Of a stretch of DNA of 64,000 nucleotides, positions 13,849 to 22,554 are shown piece after piece (position 1 is the first letter of the stretch; every line of letters starts with the position of its first letter). The translations under genes and the position numbers were made by a program. The notes under the pieces were generated by a model that was given only the letters and a program-made list of their open reading frames with translations, had not been told where the DNA came from and made no database searches. The stretch is from Bacteroidia bacterium (GTDB lineage Bacteria; Bacteroidota; Bacteroidia; B-17B0; Aurantibacillaceae), in contig JAEUTQ010000056.1 in NCBI GenBank assembly GCA_016787445.1, forward strand, positions 30,567 to 94,566, given 5' to 3'.

Positions 13849-16467
13849 ATGGAAATAGCTAAAACATACAGTCCTAACGACGCAGAGCAAAAATGGTACC
13901 CTTATTGGTTGGAGAAAAAGTTCTTTAAATCAGTGGTTGACAAATCTAAGAAGCCTTACACCATCGTTATTCCTCCGCCAAATGTTACGGGTGTTTTACA
14001 TATGGGACATATGTTAAATAATACCATTCAGGATGTTTTGATACGTCGTGCGCGGATGCTTGGCTACAATGCGTGTTGGGTGCCCGGAACAGATCATGCC
14101 AGTATTGCTACTGAAGCTAAAGTTGTAAAATTATTAGCGGATAAGGGTGTTAAAAAATCAGATTTATCGCGTGAAGATTTTTTAAAGCATGCCTGGGAAT
14201 GGAAGGAAAAATACGGTGGAATTATTTTAGAGCAACTAAAAAAATTAGGCGCAAGTTGCGATTGGGATCGTACACGCTTTACAATGGAAGATGATTTGAG
14301 TGAAGCGGTAATTGATGTATTCATTGATTTATATAATAAGGGACATATTTACCGTGGCGTTCGAATGGTGAATTGGGATCCGCAGGGATTAACCGCCGTA
14401 AGTGATGAAGAGGTAATTTATAAAGAATCAAGCAGCAAATTAGTTTATGTAAAATATAAAATAGAAGGTACTAACGATTTTGTGACCATCGCTACCACAC
14501 GTCCCGAGACAATCATGGGTGATACTGCTGTGTGTGTAAATCCAACAGACGAACGTTATGCTCACTTGAAAGGAAAAAATGTGATTGTACCGGTAGTTAA
14601 TCGCGTGGTTCCTTTGATTTTTGACGAATACGTAGATGCAACTTTTGGAACAGGTGCTTTAAAAGTAACACCTGCACATGATATCAACGACTTTAATTTA
14701 GGACAGAAATATAAATTGCAAACGATTGATGCACTTACACCGGATGGAAAAATTTCGGAGGCAGCAGGCGCTTACGTAGGAATGGATCGTTTCGCTTGCC
14801 GTAAACAAATCGTAAAAGATTTGCAGGAAATGGGTTTGGTAGAGAAGGTGGAAGATATCAAAAACAAAGTTGGTTACAGCGAACGCACGGATGCGGTTAT
14901 TGAGCCTAAATTATCCATGCAGTGGTTCTTGAAAATGGATAAGGTTAGCAAACCTGCATTGGATGCTGTACTTAACAACGACGTAAAATTAATTCCGGAT
15001 AAATTCATAAACACCTATAAACATTGGATGGAAAATGTACACGATTGGTGTATTAGCCGTCAGTTATGGTGGGGACAAAGAATTCCGGCTTGGTACGATA
15101 ATAAAGGAAACACGGTAGTTTGTAAAACGAAGGAGGAGGCAGCTAAGTTGTTAAATACGACTGAAGTTAAGCAAGATGAAGATGTTCTTGATACATGGTT
15201 CTCTTCCTGGTTATGGCCATTAACTGTTTTTGATCCGAACGTAATTCGTAATGGTTGGGAAAAAGCAAACGAGGATTTGAAATATTATTATCCTACCAGC
15301 GATTTGGTTACTGCTCCTGAAATTTTATTTTTCTGGGTGGCACGAATGATTATTGCAGGTAAAGAGTATACAGGACAAAAACCATTTACCAATGTTTATT
15401 TAACCGGTATCGTTCGCGATAAGTTGGGAAGAAAAATGAGCAAGAGTTTAGGGAATAGTCCTGATCCATTGGATTTAATAACGAAATATGGTGCAGATGG
15501 TGTTAGGGTAGGGATGTTATTATGTTCTCCGGCGGGTAATGATTTAATGTTTGATGAAAGTTATTGTGAGCAAGGAAGAAACTTTGCGAATAAAGTTTGG
15601 AATGCCTTCCGACTTATCAAAGGATTTGAAGTTGGGAATGTAGAACAAAGTGAAGCGCAAAAAACAGCTATCACGTGGTTTGATAATAAACTAAGCGAGC
15701 AATTGGAAATCATTAATGATCATTATACGAAATACCGTATGAGCGATGCTTTAATGGCAACATACAAATTGGTATGGGATGATTTTTGTGCATGGTATCT
15801 CGAGGCAATTAAGCCTGATTTTGTAGACGGCAAGGCACAGCCAATTGATAAGGCAACCTACGATGCTACGATTTCATATTTAGAAAGTTTATTAAAAATT
15901 ATGCATCCATGGATGCCATTTATCACCGAAGAAATTTGGCATTTGATAAAGGAACGTAGTGAAATGGATTGTGTAATTGTGGCGAAGTGGCCGGAAGTAA
16001 AATCAACCGATGCACGTCAGTTGATGGAGTTTGAAGTAGTGAAGGAAATTGTGGCGATGATCCGTAATATCCGCGCGCAAAAACAATTATCACCTAAAGA
16101 AAAATTGAAGTTGATAGAGAAATCGGATGCTACGCATTCTTATTTTGATAAGTTGGTGATGAAATTAGCTAACCTTAATGAAGTAGAGTATACAAAGAAT
16201 AAAGTAGAAGGTGCTTTTTCATTCATGATTCAATCCACTGAGTTTTTTGTTCCTCTTTCTTCTAATGTAAATAAAGACGAAGAAAAAGCTCGCTTGCAAA
16301 AAGAACTAGAGTACAATCAAGGTTTTTTGAAATCGGTACAAATTAAATTAAGCAACGAAAAATTTGTAGCGAATGCAAAACCGGAGTTAGTGGAGTTGGA
16401 GAAGAAAAAGCAAGCCGACGCGGAAGCAAAAATTAAAGCGCTGGAAGCACAACTTTCAGCATTATAA
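13849..16467 (+). CDS. valS: Valyl-tRNA synthetase
   Basis: The 872-residue class Ia synthetase charges tRNA-Val. The HIGH motif is HMGH at 51-54 within PPPNVTGVLHMGH, and KMSKS is at about 529-533 (GRKMSKSLGNSPDP). The editing domain (ATTRPETIMGDTAV, FGTGALKVTPAHD) lies between them. The anticodon-binding domain (PWMPFITEEIWHLI) and a C-terminal coiled-coil arm (about 800-872, EEKARLQKELEYNQGFLKSV to KIKALEAQL) complete the normal ValRS plan. A histidine-kinase gene starts one base after its stop. Confidence 0.98.
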   Translation: MEIAKTYSPNDAEQKWYPYWLEKKFFKSVVDKSKKPYTIVIPPPNVTGVLHMGHMLNNTIQDVLIRRARMLGYNACWVPGTDHASIATEAKVVKLLADKGVKKSDLSREDFLKHAWEWKEKYGGIILEQLKKLGASCDWDRTRFTMEDDLSEAVIDVFIDLYNKGHIYRGVRMVNWDPQGLTAVSDEEVIYKESSSKLVYVKYKIEGTNDFVTIATTRPETIMGDTAVCVNPTDERYAHLKGKNVIVPVVNRVVPLIFDEYVDATFGTGALKVTPAHDINDFNLGQKYKLQTIDALTPDGKISEAAGAYVGMDRFACRKQIVKDLQEMGLVEKVEDIKNKVGYSERTDAVIEPKLSMQWFLKMDKVSKPALDAVLNNDVKLIPDKFINTYKHWMENVHDWCISRQLWWGQRIPAWYDNKGNTVVCKTKEEAAKLLNTTEVKQDEDVLDTWFSSWLWPLTVFDPNVIRNGWEKANEDLKYYYPTSDLVTAPEILFFWVARMIIAGKEYTGQKPFTNVYLTGIVRDKLGRKMSKSLGNSPDPLDLITKYGADGVRVGMLLCSPAGNDLMFDESYCEQGRNFANKVWNAFRLIKGFEVGNVEQSEAQKTAITWFDNKLSEQLEIINDHYTKYRMSDALMATYKLVWDDFCAWYLEAIKPDFVDGKAQPIDKATYDATISYLESLLKIMHPWMPFITEEIWHLIKERSEMDCVIVAKWPEVKSTDARQLMEFEVVKEIVAMIRNIRAQKQLSPKEKLKLIEKSDATHSYFDKLVMKLANLNEVEYTKNKVEGAFSFMIQSTEFFVPLSSNVNKDEEKARLQKELEYNQGFLKSVQIKLSNEKFVANAKPELVELEKKKQADAEAKIKALEAQLSAL

Positions 16468-16468
16468 A

Positions 16469-17521
16469 ATGAAAGATTTTAAAGTTTCAACCTTACTCAT
16501 TTGGTTAAGCCTGTTAAGTGCTTTGCTTTGTGCGGGTGCGCTTACGGTTTATCAAGTGTCATGGGGCGGAGGCTTTGATTTAGCGGCAGTGCTCATATTG
16601 TTCTTCGCTTTTTTTATTATTACCTTTTTTGTTCTTTACTTCATTTACAATCCTTTTGTATTCGATAAAGTGAAATTGGTGAATGAAGAACTAAAAAAAG
16701 TAATTCCCCAAAAGGAAATTCCGGATACTAATTTCAGTCTTGATGAAATTGATCCTATTACTCAGTTAGAAAATGAAGTGAAAAAGATAGCGCAAGAGCG
16801 ACAGAAGGAGTTGGAACATTTAAAAAATCTCGACAGTTACCGTAAAGAATATTTAGGAAATGTTTCGCACGAACTCAAAACGCCGGTGTTTAATATCCAG
16901 GGTTATGTGTCCACCTTAATTGATGGCGGATTAAGCGACCCAACTATTAATCTCGATTATTTAAAAAGGGCCGATAAAAGCATTGAGCGGATTATTCACA
17001 TTATTGATGATCTGGAAACAATTACTCAATTGGAAACTGGTTCATTGGAGCCTGAGTATGAAAAGTATGATATCATTGCTCAGATAAAAGATATCATAGA
17101 GCAATTGGATATGGTGGCGCGTAAGAAAAACATTTCTGTCACACTTACTAAAAAATCGGACAAACCACTTTATGTTTTGGCTGATAAATTCAGGATTCGT
17201 CAGGTGTTTGTTAATCTTATTACCAACAGTGTAAAATATGGCAGAGACGGCGGAAAAACGGAAATTGGTTTGTCTCAGTATGATGATGAAGTGATTGTTG
17301 AAATTAAGGATAACGGCATCGGTATTTCAGAAGAACATCTGCCACGCTTATTCGAACGTTTTTATCGTGTGGATAAAGGAAGAAGTCGCGAACAAGGCGG
17401 AACGGGTTTGGGTTTAGCAATTGTGAAGCATATTATTGAAGCGCATCAAAAAACCATTGGTGTAAAAAGTAAAGTAGGGGAGGGAACAATTTTTACTTTT
17501 ACCTTAAACAGGTCCATTTAA
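16469..17521 (+). CDS. Membrane sensor histidine kinase (PhoR-like layout), no adjacent regulator
   Basis: Two N-terminal membrane segments (about 9-28 and 35-62) have almost no periplasmic loop. A HAMP-less linker leads to the HisKA domain, with the phospho-accepting His134 in NVSHELKTPVFNIQGYV. The HATPase_c domain shows an N box (NLITNSVKYG), G1 (DNGIGISEEHLPRLFERFYRVDK) and G2 (GGTGLGLAIVKHI). All catalytic boxes look intact. The near absence of an external sensor domain suggests it senses within the membrane or cytoplasm. No response regulator lies nearby, so its partner is elsewhere. It is one base from valS and likely co-transcribed. Confidence 0.93.
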   Translation: MKDFKVSTLLIWLSLLSALLCAGALTVYQVSWGGGFDLAAVLILFFAFFIITFFVLYFIYNPFVFDKVKLVNEELKKVIPQKEIPDTNFSLDEIDPITQLENEVKKIAQERQKELEHLKNLDSYRKEYLGNVSHELKTPVFNIQGYVSTLIDGGLSDPTINLDYLKRADKSIERIIHIIDDLETITQLETGSLEPEYEKYDIIAQIKDIIEQLDMVARKKNISVTLTKKSDKPLYVLADKFRIRQVFVNLITNSVKYGRDGGKTEIGLSQYDDEVIVEIKDNGIGISEEHLPRLFERFYRVDKGRSREQGGTGLGLAIVKHIIEAHQKTIGVKSKVGEGTIFTFTLNRSI

Positions 17522-17546
17522 TTTAATACAATAAAAACCTAAAATT

Positions 17547-18860
17547 ATGAAAAAACAATTACTACTTTTTTCTTTTCTGGTATTTTCCCTCTTAATTAAA
17601 GCGCAACATGAGAAATGTGCAACATCATTTGCTTTAAAAAAGGGATTGGAAGCTAACGCAGGGGCAGCTTCTTTTTATACGGCCGAGCAGTTGGCAAATA
17701 AATGGTTGGCAAATAATAAATCCGCCGTTCATCACAATAAAACAAAGGCCATCATCAAAATTCCGGTGGTGTTTCATGTGGTGTATAAGAATGCCGCACA
17801 AAACATTCCCGATTCAAACATTATTTCTCAGCTTCAAGTATTAAACGAGTGTTTCCGTAAACAAAATGCGAATTATACGAATACACGTCCTATTTTTGAT
17901 ACCATTGGCGCTGATTGTGAAATTGAGTTTTGTCTGGCTGACAAAGATCCGCAAGGAAATCCAACCACAGGAATTATTCGCAAATCAGCACCCTCTACGG
18001 CAGCATTTGATCCTTTAAATGGCTTTGATGCTGTTAAATCTCCAGCAAAAGGTGGTGATACTTTATGGCCTGCGAATCAGTATTTAAATATCTGGACCTG
18101 CGACATGAGTTTATTCAGTTTCACCTTTGTTTTGGGTTATGCTCAGTTTCCCGGAATGAATCCTCAAACCGACGGTGTTGTTATCCAATACGATTATCTT
18201 GGTAAATATTCTAAGCCTAAATTTTTAGGTAGAACAACGGTTCACGAAGTAGGTCATTGGTTAGGCATGCGTCATATCTGGGCTGATGATGCTCCGGGTA
18301 TCGGACAGCAAGGTACCTGCGATTCAACCGATTTTGTAGGAGATACGCCGAACTGTAAGAGTCAATCGGCTTCAGGAAGCTGCAATACTTCAACAAATAC
18401 CTGCTCAAACGAAGATCCTTATTGGAGTACAATCGATCCGCCTGATATGGTAGAAAACTATATGGATTATAGTAAAGATAGCTGTATGACGATGTTTACC
18501 AAAGGACAAAAGGCAAGAATGTATTCGTTTTTAAATACCAATCCTGATAGAATGGCCATTACCACAAGTACAGCAGGATGTAATACTTATGCAGGCATTC
18601 ATGATATAGATGATTTTAGCGCTCATGTTGAATTGTTTCCGAATCCGGCGTCTGATGTGGTAAAACTTAATTTAAAGAATTTATCACATGCAGGTTATTC
18701 CTATGAAATATACAATGCGAATGGTCAGCTCATCACCAAGGAAGCCCTGAATTATTTGTATTCGGAAATAGATGTGAAAAGCCTCAGCAACGGTTTATAC
18801 TTTGTTAAAGTATACAGCGAATACCATACAGCTACAAAGCGATTGGTTATAGCGCGATGA
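17547..18860 (+). CDS. Secreted M43 (pappalysin-type) zinc metalloprotease with T9SS tail
   Basis: The signal peptide is MKKQLLLFSFLVFSLLIKAQ. After a propeptide-like region (KIPVVFHVVYKNAAQNIPDSNIISQLQVLNECFRKQN), the catalytic site is HEVGHWLGMRH (His233, Glu234, His237, His243), and the Met-turn region is NYMDYSKDSCMTMF. Cys-rich loops (about 255-290) probably form disulfides. The C-terminal about 75 residues (ELFPNPASDVVKLNL to GLYFVKVYSEYHTATKRLVIAR) form the type A sorting domain read by the T9SS. It is an exported, probably surface-bound or released, protease. Confidence 0.93.
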   Translation: MKKQLLLFSFLVFSLLIKAQHEKCATSFALKKGLEANAGAASFYTAEQLANKWLANNKSAVHHNKTKAIIKIPVVFHVVYKNAAQNIPDSNIISQLQVLNECFRKQNANYTNTRPIFDTIGADCEIEFCLADKDPQGNPTTGIIRKSAPSTAAFDPLNGFDAVKSPAKGGDTLWPANQYLNIWTCDMSLFSFTFVLGYAQFPGMNPQTDGVVIQYDYLGKYSKPKFLGRTTVHEVGHWLGMRHIWADDAPGIGQQGTCDSTDFVGDTPNCKSQSASGSCNTSTNTCSNEDPYWSTIDPPDMVENYMDYSKDSCMTMFTKGQKARMYSFLNTNPDRMAITTSTAGCNTYAGIHDIDDFSAHVELFPNPASDVVKLNLKNLSHAGYSYEIYNANGQLITKEALNYLYSEIDVKSLSNGLYFVKVYSEYHTATKRLVIAR

Positions 18861-18897
18861 TTTATTAACATTTCCTCTGTTATTCTTAAAAAAAAAT

Positions 18898-18929
18898 TTT
18901 GCTAAACGGGGCTAATATCTGTAAACTTG
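18898..18929 (+). promoter_or_regulatory. Promoter of the small acidic protein gene
   Basis: TTTG (18898-18901), 20-base spacer, TAAACTTG (18922-18929, one mismatch to TAnnTTTG). The same box with flank GTAAACTTGC recurs before kmo. Confidence 0.6.
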
Positions 18930-18947
18930 CACATAATTTTTAATAAG

Positions 18948-19304
18948 ATGGCAGAGATTCACATTACCGGTATTCAATATATTGAGATTAACAATCAGGA
19001 AGATTTGGAGTTTAAATACAAACCGGATGTACCAAAATTAAAGTTGGTAGGAAATATTATTGTGGCTGAAGATGAAGAATCAGATGATGATGATCAAAGT
19101 GTTGTATTCTTAACTCAAAAGCAATTAAATCAGGTTCTAAGCAATAAGGACGTAGAGTTAAAACTAGTTGACGATCGCTGGTATCCGGCTAAACCGTTAA
19201 GCAAAGAGCAAGTTAAAAAAGTTGGACTTGTTGGAATTGATGCCGAGTATTTAGGCGCGGCGGGCGATATAAAATGTTACGAAGCTGTAAAAATCAGCGA
19301 ATAA
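18948..19304 (+). CDS. Conserved-looking small acidic protein of unknown function
   Basis: I do not recognise the family. I choose ATG 18948 (MAEIHITGIQYIEINN), because the in-frame ATG 21 bases upstream lies right at the promoter box. The 118-residue product has no signal peptide or membrane segment. The N-terminal half looks like beta strands around a run of acidic residues (AEDEESDDDDQ, about 43-53). The C-terminal half has VVFLTQKQLNQVL, DDRWYPAKPLSKEQVKKVGLVGIDAEYLG. It is probably cytoplasmic. It ends in a terminator just before cdsA. Confidence 0.7.
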   Translation: MAEIHITGIQYIEINNQEDLEFKYKPDVPKLKLVGNIIVAEDEESDDDDQSVVFLTQKQLNQVLSNKDVELKLVDDRWYPAKPLSKEQVKKVGLVGIDAEYLGAAGDIKCYEAVKISE

Positions 19305-19311
19305 ATAAGCT

Positions 19312-19338
19312 AATCCCGATTTTCGAATCGGGATTTTT
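19312..19338 (+). terminator. Intrinsic terminator between the small acidic gene and cdsA
   Basis: Perfect 10-bp stem AATCCCGATT (19312-19321) with 19326-19335 around TTCG, then T's. Only about 10 bases separate it from the cdsA start. Confidence 0.9.
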
Positions 19339-19347
19339 AATTTAAAA

Positions 19348-20217
19348 ATGGCGCTACATTTCAAAACTCTTCTTACTCGTACGCTAACTGCCGCAGTTTT
19401 TGTGGCTGTCTTACTATCTGCTGTTAATCATAGTTTTTTTTCGTTTGCAGCTTTGTTTTTTATTGTTGCCATTTGGGGATTGTCTGAATTTTTTCAAATC
19501 GCAAAGAAGCTAGGAGCACAGCCTTTCAAAGTCGGGGGGTATCTGTCTGCTTTGTTTTTATTATCTGCTTCGTTTGTACATAATGCCGGTTTAACACAAC
19601 TAAATTTTATTTGGCTGTATTTGGCAGGTATATCTTGTTTTTCGATGGTATTTTTCTCTGCCTTATTTTCAAGGCAAGAAAATGCGGTGAATGATGCCGC
19701 TTATACTTTATCAGGGATTATTTATTCGGTTCTGCCTTTTGTGATACTACTCTATATTCCTTGCATCGATAAAAACATTCAGCATAGTGAAGCGCTGCAG
19801 TTTAACGCTACCTATAACAACCACATTATTCTTGGTTTGCTTCTATTAATATGGGCAAATGATTCTTATGCTTATTTGGTGGGAAGTTTAATTGGTAAGA
19901 GAAAATTACTGGAAAGAGTTTCTCCGGGTAAAACCTGGGAAGGCACCATAGGAGCTGCAATCTTAACTTTAGCCTCTTCACTATTGGTAGCCACTTGGTT
20001 TCCTGAGGTAGCGAAAGCACATTGGATGGTACTCAGTTTAATTGTATCGGTTGTTGGTACACTGGGCGATTTATCAGAATCTCTCTTAAAAAGAAAGGCC
20101 GGCGTGAAAGATTCGGGCAGTATTATGCCGGGACATGGAGGTATACTCGACCGTTTTGACAGTTTAATGTTTATTGCACCTTTTGCGTTGCTTTATTTAA
20201 GCTGGGTTTACGCTTAA
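19348..20217 (+). CDS. cdsA: Phosphatidate cytidylyltransferase
   Basis: The 289-residue polytopic membrane enzyme makes CDP-diacylglycerol from CTP and phosphatidic acid, the branch point of phospholipid synthesis. The C-terminal signature is intact: SLLKRKAGVKDSGSIMPGHG followed by GILDRFDSLMFIAP. The preceding segment (WANDSYAYLVGSLIGKRKLLERVSPGKTWEGTIGA) is also canonical. About 7-8 hydrophobic spans are seen. The strong terminator 10 bases upstream leaves no room for a separate promoter, so expression needs read-through or a promoter inside the upstream gene. Its stop overlaps the convergent gene by 4 bases. Confidence 0.95.
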   Translation: MALHFKTLLTRTLTAAVFVAVLLSAVNHSFFSFAALFFIVAIWGLSEFFQIAKKLGAQPFKVGGYLSALFLLSASFVHNAGLTQLNFIWLYLAGISCFSMVFFSALFSRQENAVNDAAYTLSGIIYSVLPFVILLYIPCIDKNIQHSEALQFNATYNNHIILGLLLLIWANDSYAYLVGSLIGKRKLLERVSPGKTWEGTIGAAILTLASSLLVATWFPEVAKAHWMVLSLIVSVVGTLGDLSESLLKRKAGVKDSGSIMPGHGGILDRFDSLMFIAPFALLYLSWVYA

Positions 20218-20501
20218 ATTTTAATGCGGTGAATTCGTGTAATCGGAATCACAGTTCCTTGTTTTAAAATCACACGCTTATCCGTTACGCCCCACACTGT
20301 TGTTTCAACCACGTAACAGTTTTTTTCATCTTCAAAGAAAATTTTGATTTTAGTTTGCTCGAGGTTGCCTAAAGTTAAGGCGCGGTTTAATTCGCTTAAA
20401 CGCTCTTTAATAGCATCATTATCCGATAAAACTTCTGCATCCGGAAATTTTAAGCCGGAAATCATTTCCTTCTCTATTTTTTCAAATGTTGCTGTATTCA
20501 T
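20214..20501 (-). CDS. Small conserved-looking protein of unknown function
   Basis: The 95-residue soluble protein has no recognised domain. It has an N-terminal helical part (TFEKIEKEMISGLKFPDAEVLSDNDAIKERLSELNRALTLGN) and a C-terminal beta part (TKIKIFFEDEKNCYVVETTVWGVTDKRVILKQGTVIPITRIHRIKI). The second half reads like a small beta-barrel of the kind found in bacterial PH-like or SH3-like folds; this is a guess. The 4-base overlap of its stop with cdsA is convergent. Confidence 0.65.
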   Translation of the reverse strand: MNTATFEKIEKEMISGLKFPDAEVLSDNDAIKERLSELNRALTLGNLEQTKIKIFFEDEKNCYVVETTVWGVTDKRVILKQGTVIPITRIHRIKI

Positions 20502-20569
20502 GGGGAGGTATATTTATGTTAGTTAGTATAAATTATACGCTAAATACAGGTCCGGGTTACAGTGACTTA

Positions 20570-21106
20570 TTAACTTTTTATCTGATTCTTTAAAATGTCA
20601 AAAAATTGGCTGAGGTTCTGACTTCCAATACGATAAGTAAAGCCGGCATTATCCCTCATTTCAATAAAATCATGGCCGCTTGTGTAAAACCTGATAACCC
20701 CTTTTGAGTGTAAGTTGTAAACGGCACGTCGGAATATATTGCGCTTGTATCGTCCTTTACGGATATGAGTAATTGTACTGAAATCAATTTTTACTTTACG
20801 TGCCGTCCAAAATCCATCAATTATCATATAACCATTATATACCCGTGTATGTGTGTGTAATACATAAGTTAATCCCGCTGAAATGATCAAAATAATTAAT
20901 CCTAATAAAAAGAAAATCTCCCCCGAATTTGGTATGTTTTGTATAGGATAAGAACCAATGTAAAACACAGCCACCTTAACCGGTTTAGGATTCTCGCTCC
21001 AATAGTAACCTAAAAAGCAAAACAAAGCCAATATCATCCGCCAGATAATACTAAGGCGATTATGCCCCATGTACTGTTTTTCTTCAAATAGAATTTCGTT
21101 ACTCAC
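20570..21106 (-). CDS. Two-TM membrane protein with PH-like cytoplasmic domain
   Basis: The product has 178 residues. Membrane segments are at about 21-36 and 65-86 (FFLLGLIILIISAGLTYVL). The rest (RVYNGYMIIDGFWTARKVKIDFSTITHIRKG, AVYNLHSKGVIRFYTSGHDFIEMRD, FTYRIGSQNLSQFFDILKNQI) has the strand pattern of a bacterial PH-like (bPH) domain, where the last helix ends the fold. I infer the fold only. The start is GTG and overlaps the tilS stop (GTGA), so translation is probably coupled to tilS. Function unknown. Confidence 0.7.
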   Translation of the reverse strand: MSNEILFEEKQYMGHNRLSIIWRMILALFCFLGYYWSENPKPVKVAVFYIGSYPIQNIPNSGEIFFLLGLIILIISAGLTYVLHTHTRVYNGYMIIDGFWTARKVKIDFSTITHIRKGRYKRNIFRRAVYNLHSKGVIRFYTSGHDFIEMRDNAGFTYRIGSQNLSQFFDILKNQIKS

Positions 21107-22431
21107 GGCTTTAGTAAACTTAATTTTAAAACTTTTTTAGTGACCGCTGTTATTTTGTATCTATCATCTATGCGCTTTCCGATAACCCAAACAATATCTT
21201 CATTAGAATTGCAAAGCACAAAGGTGTTTTCTTTTTCAAAAACGGAAATTTTATTGCTGATGAAAAAATCACTCAATTTTTTAAATCCTTTCATTCCTAA
21301 TGGCATGAACTTATCGCCATGCTTCCATTTTCTAATGGTTAATGGGAATTTTAATTTATCGTAATCAAGTAAAGCAATTTTTTCGTCACCCGTGATTATA
21401 AATTTTTCTGATGTTTCAGTTTTAAGTTTCGGTGAAGCTTTTGCAAAATCACTTAGTTTTTGAATAACAAACTCGTTTTCGTCTGATATTTCTGTTTGTG
21501 GTTTTACAATGATTCTGTTACGGTCTATCAGCAATGAGTGAGTAGCTGAATTAAAAATTTTCCCCGAATTATTTTCTTTTAAACCTTTAAATAATTGTTC
21601 GGTTTGCGATGAATTAAAACCTAACGGACTCAACCATTCATGTAACAATAAAGCACCGGATAATTCTATCTTTAGCTTAGGAATATCAATGTAAAATACA
21701 TCCTTGTCATTGGCTGTAATCAGTTTCGTTTTTTCAGAAATGTAATTATCAATAATTATACTTGCTTCTTTAAATAAAGCAATATTATTATTAAAAGTGG
21801 ATTCGATAGACGGATTTAGTTTTTTCAAAGCCGGAATCACTTTATGACGAAGTAAATTACGCGCATACTTTACTTCATCGTTACTGCTGTCATGTCTGAA
21901 ATTAATTTTTTTAGTCTCAGCAAATTTCAAAATCTCATGCTTAGAGGCAAATAAAAGTGGTCTCACTAAATGGTCTTGCTTTTCAGGAATTCCTTGCAGG
22001 CCTTTTAATCCTGTACCGCGTGTTAAATTAATGAGCAGGGTTTCTACATTATCATTGGCATGATGGGCAGTTAAAATAAAATCAAAATGATGTTGGTGCC
22101 GCATTTCTTTGAACCAGTGGTAACGCAATTCGCGGGCTGCCATTTGAGCCGACAGTTTTTTTATTTTCACATACGATTTAGTATCGAATTGTTTAATGTG
22201 AATTTTCACGCCCATTTTTTTTGCAAAGGCCATGCAAAATTTCTCATCAGCCTCCGATTCTTTCCCTCTCAGATTAAAGTTGCAGTGCGCTAATTCAAAT
22301 TTGTAACCATTTTCTTTCAGGAGATGTGTTAACACAACCGAATCAACCCCACCACTAAAAGCAACCAGCAGTTTATCTTTTTTTGAAAATAAGGAAGCAC
22401 TTTCAACTCTATTTTTAAAATCAGTGAGCAT
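21103..22431 (-). CDS. tilS: tRNA(Ile)-lysidine synthase
   Basis: The PP-loop ATPase motif SGGVDS is at residues 26-31 (LLVAFSGGVDSVVLTHLL), followed by HCNFNLRGKESEADE and TAHHANDNVETLLINLTRGTGLKGLQGI, all typical of TilS. The C-terminal domain (TIRKWKHGDKFMPLGMKGFKKLSDFFI) is the tRNA-binding part. It modifies C34 of tRNA-Ile2 (CAU) so that it reads AUA and is charged with Ile. Length 442 is normal. A perfect -7 box ends 4 bases before the ATG, so the message may be leaderless. Confidence 0.97.
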   Translation of the reverse strand: MLTDFKNRVESASLFSKKDKLLVAFSGGVDSVVLTHLLKENGYKFELAHCNFNLRGKESEADEKFCMAFAKKMGVKIHIKQFDTKSYVKIKKLSAQMAARELRYHWFKEMRHQHHFDFILTAHHANDNVETLLINLTRGTGLKGLQGIPEKQDHLVRPLLFASKHEILKFAETKKINFRHDSSNDEVKYARNLLRHKVIPALKKLNPSIESTFNNNIALFKEASIIIDNYISEKTKLITANDKDVFYIDIPKLKIELSGALLLHEWLSPLGFNSSQTEQLFKGLKENNSGKIFNSATHSLLIDRNRIIVKPQTEISDENEFVIQKLSDFAKASPKLKTETSEKFIITGDEKIALLDYDKLKFPLTIRKWKHGDKFMPLGMKGFKKLSDFFISNKISVFEKENTFVLCNSNEDIVWVIGKRIDDRYKITAVTKKVLKLSLLKP

Positions 22432-22435
22432 TAAA

Positions 22436-22443
22436 CAAATATA
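22436..22443 (-). promoter_or_regulatory. -7 box of tilS, almost touching the start codon
   Basis: Perfect TAnnTTTG match (TATATTTG on the minus strand) with four bases between its G and the ATG at 22431. No clear -33 at the usual spacing. Confidence 0.55.
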
Positions 22444-22531
22444 CTAAAAAGCAAAGTCATTCACTTTCAATTGTGGTGGAAACAAATTGCTTATTTTTTT
22501 GTTTTTCTTTAGTAAAATCAAAGCTTTTATG

Positions 22532-22539
22532 TAAACTTG
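22532..22539 (+). promoter_or_regulatory. -7 box of kmo
   Basis: TAAACTTG, one mismatch to TAnnTTTG and identical with flanks to the box at 18922-18929. It lies 15 bases before the kmo ATG. Confidence 0.5.
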
Positions 22540-22554
22540 CTTATTCTAAAACCT

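Noticed and set aside
22087..22293. Plus-strand frame inside tilS
   Set aside because: Antisense shadow of a well-conserved gene.
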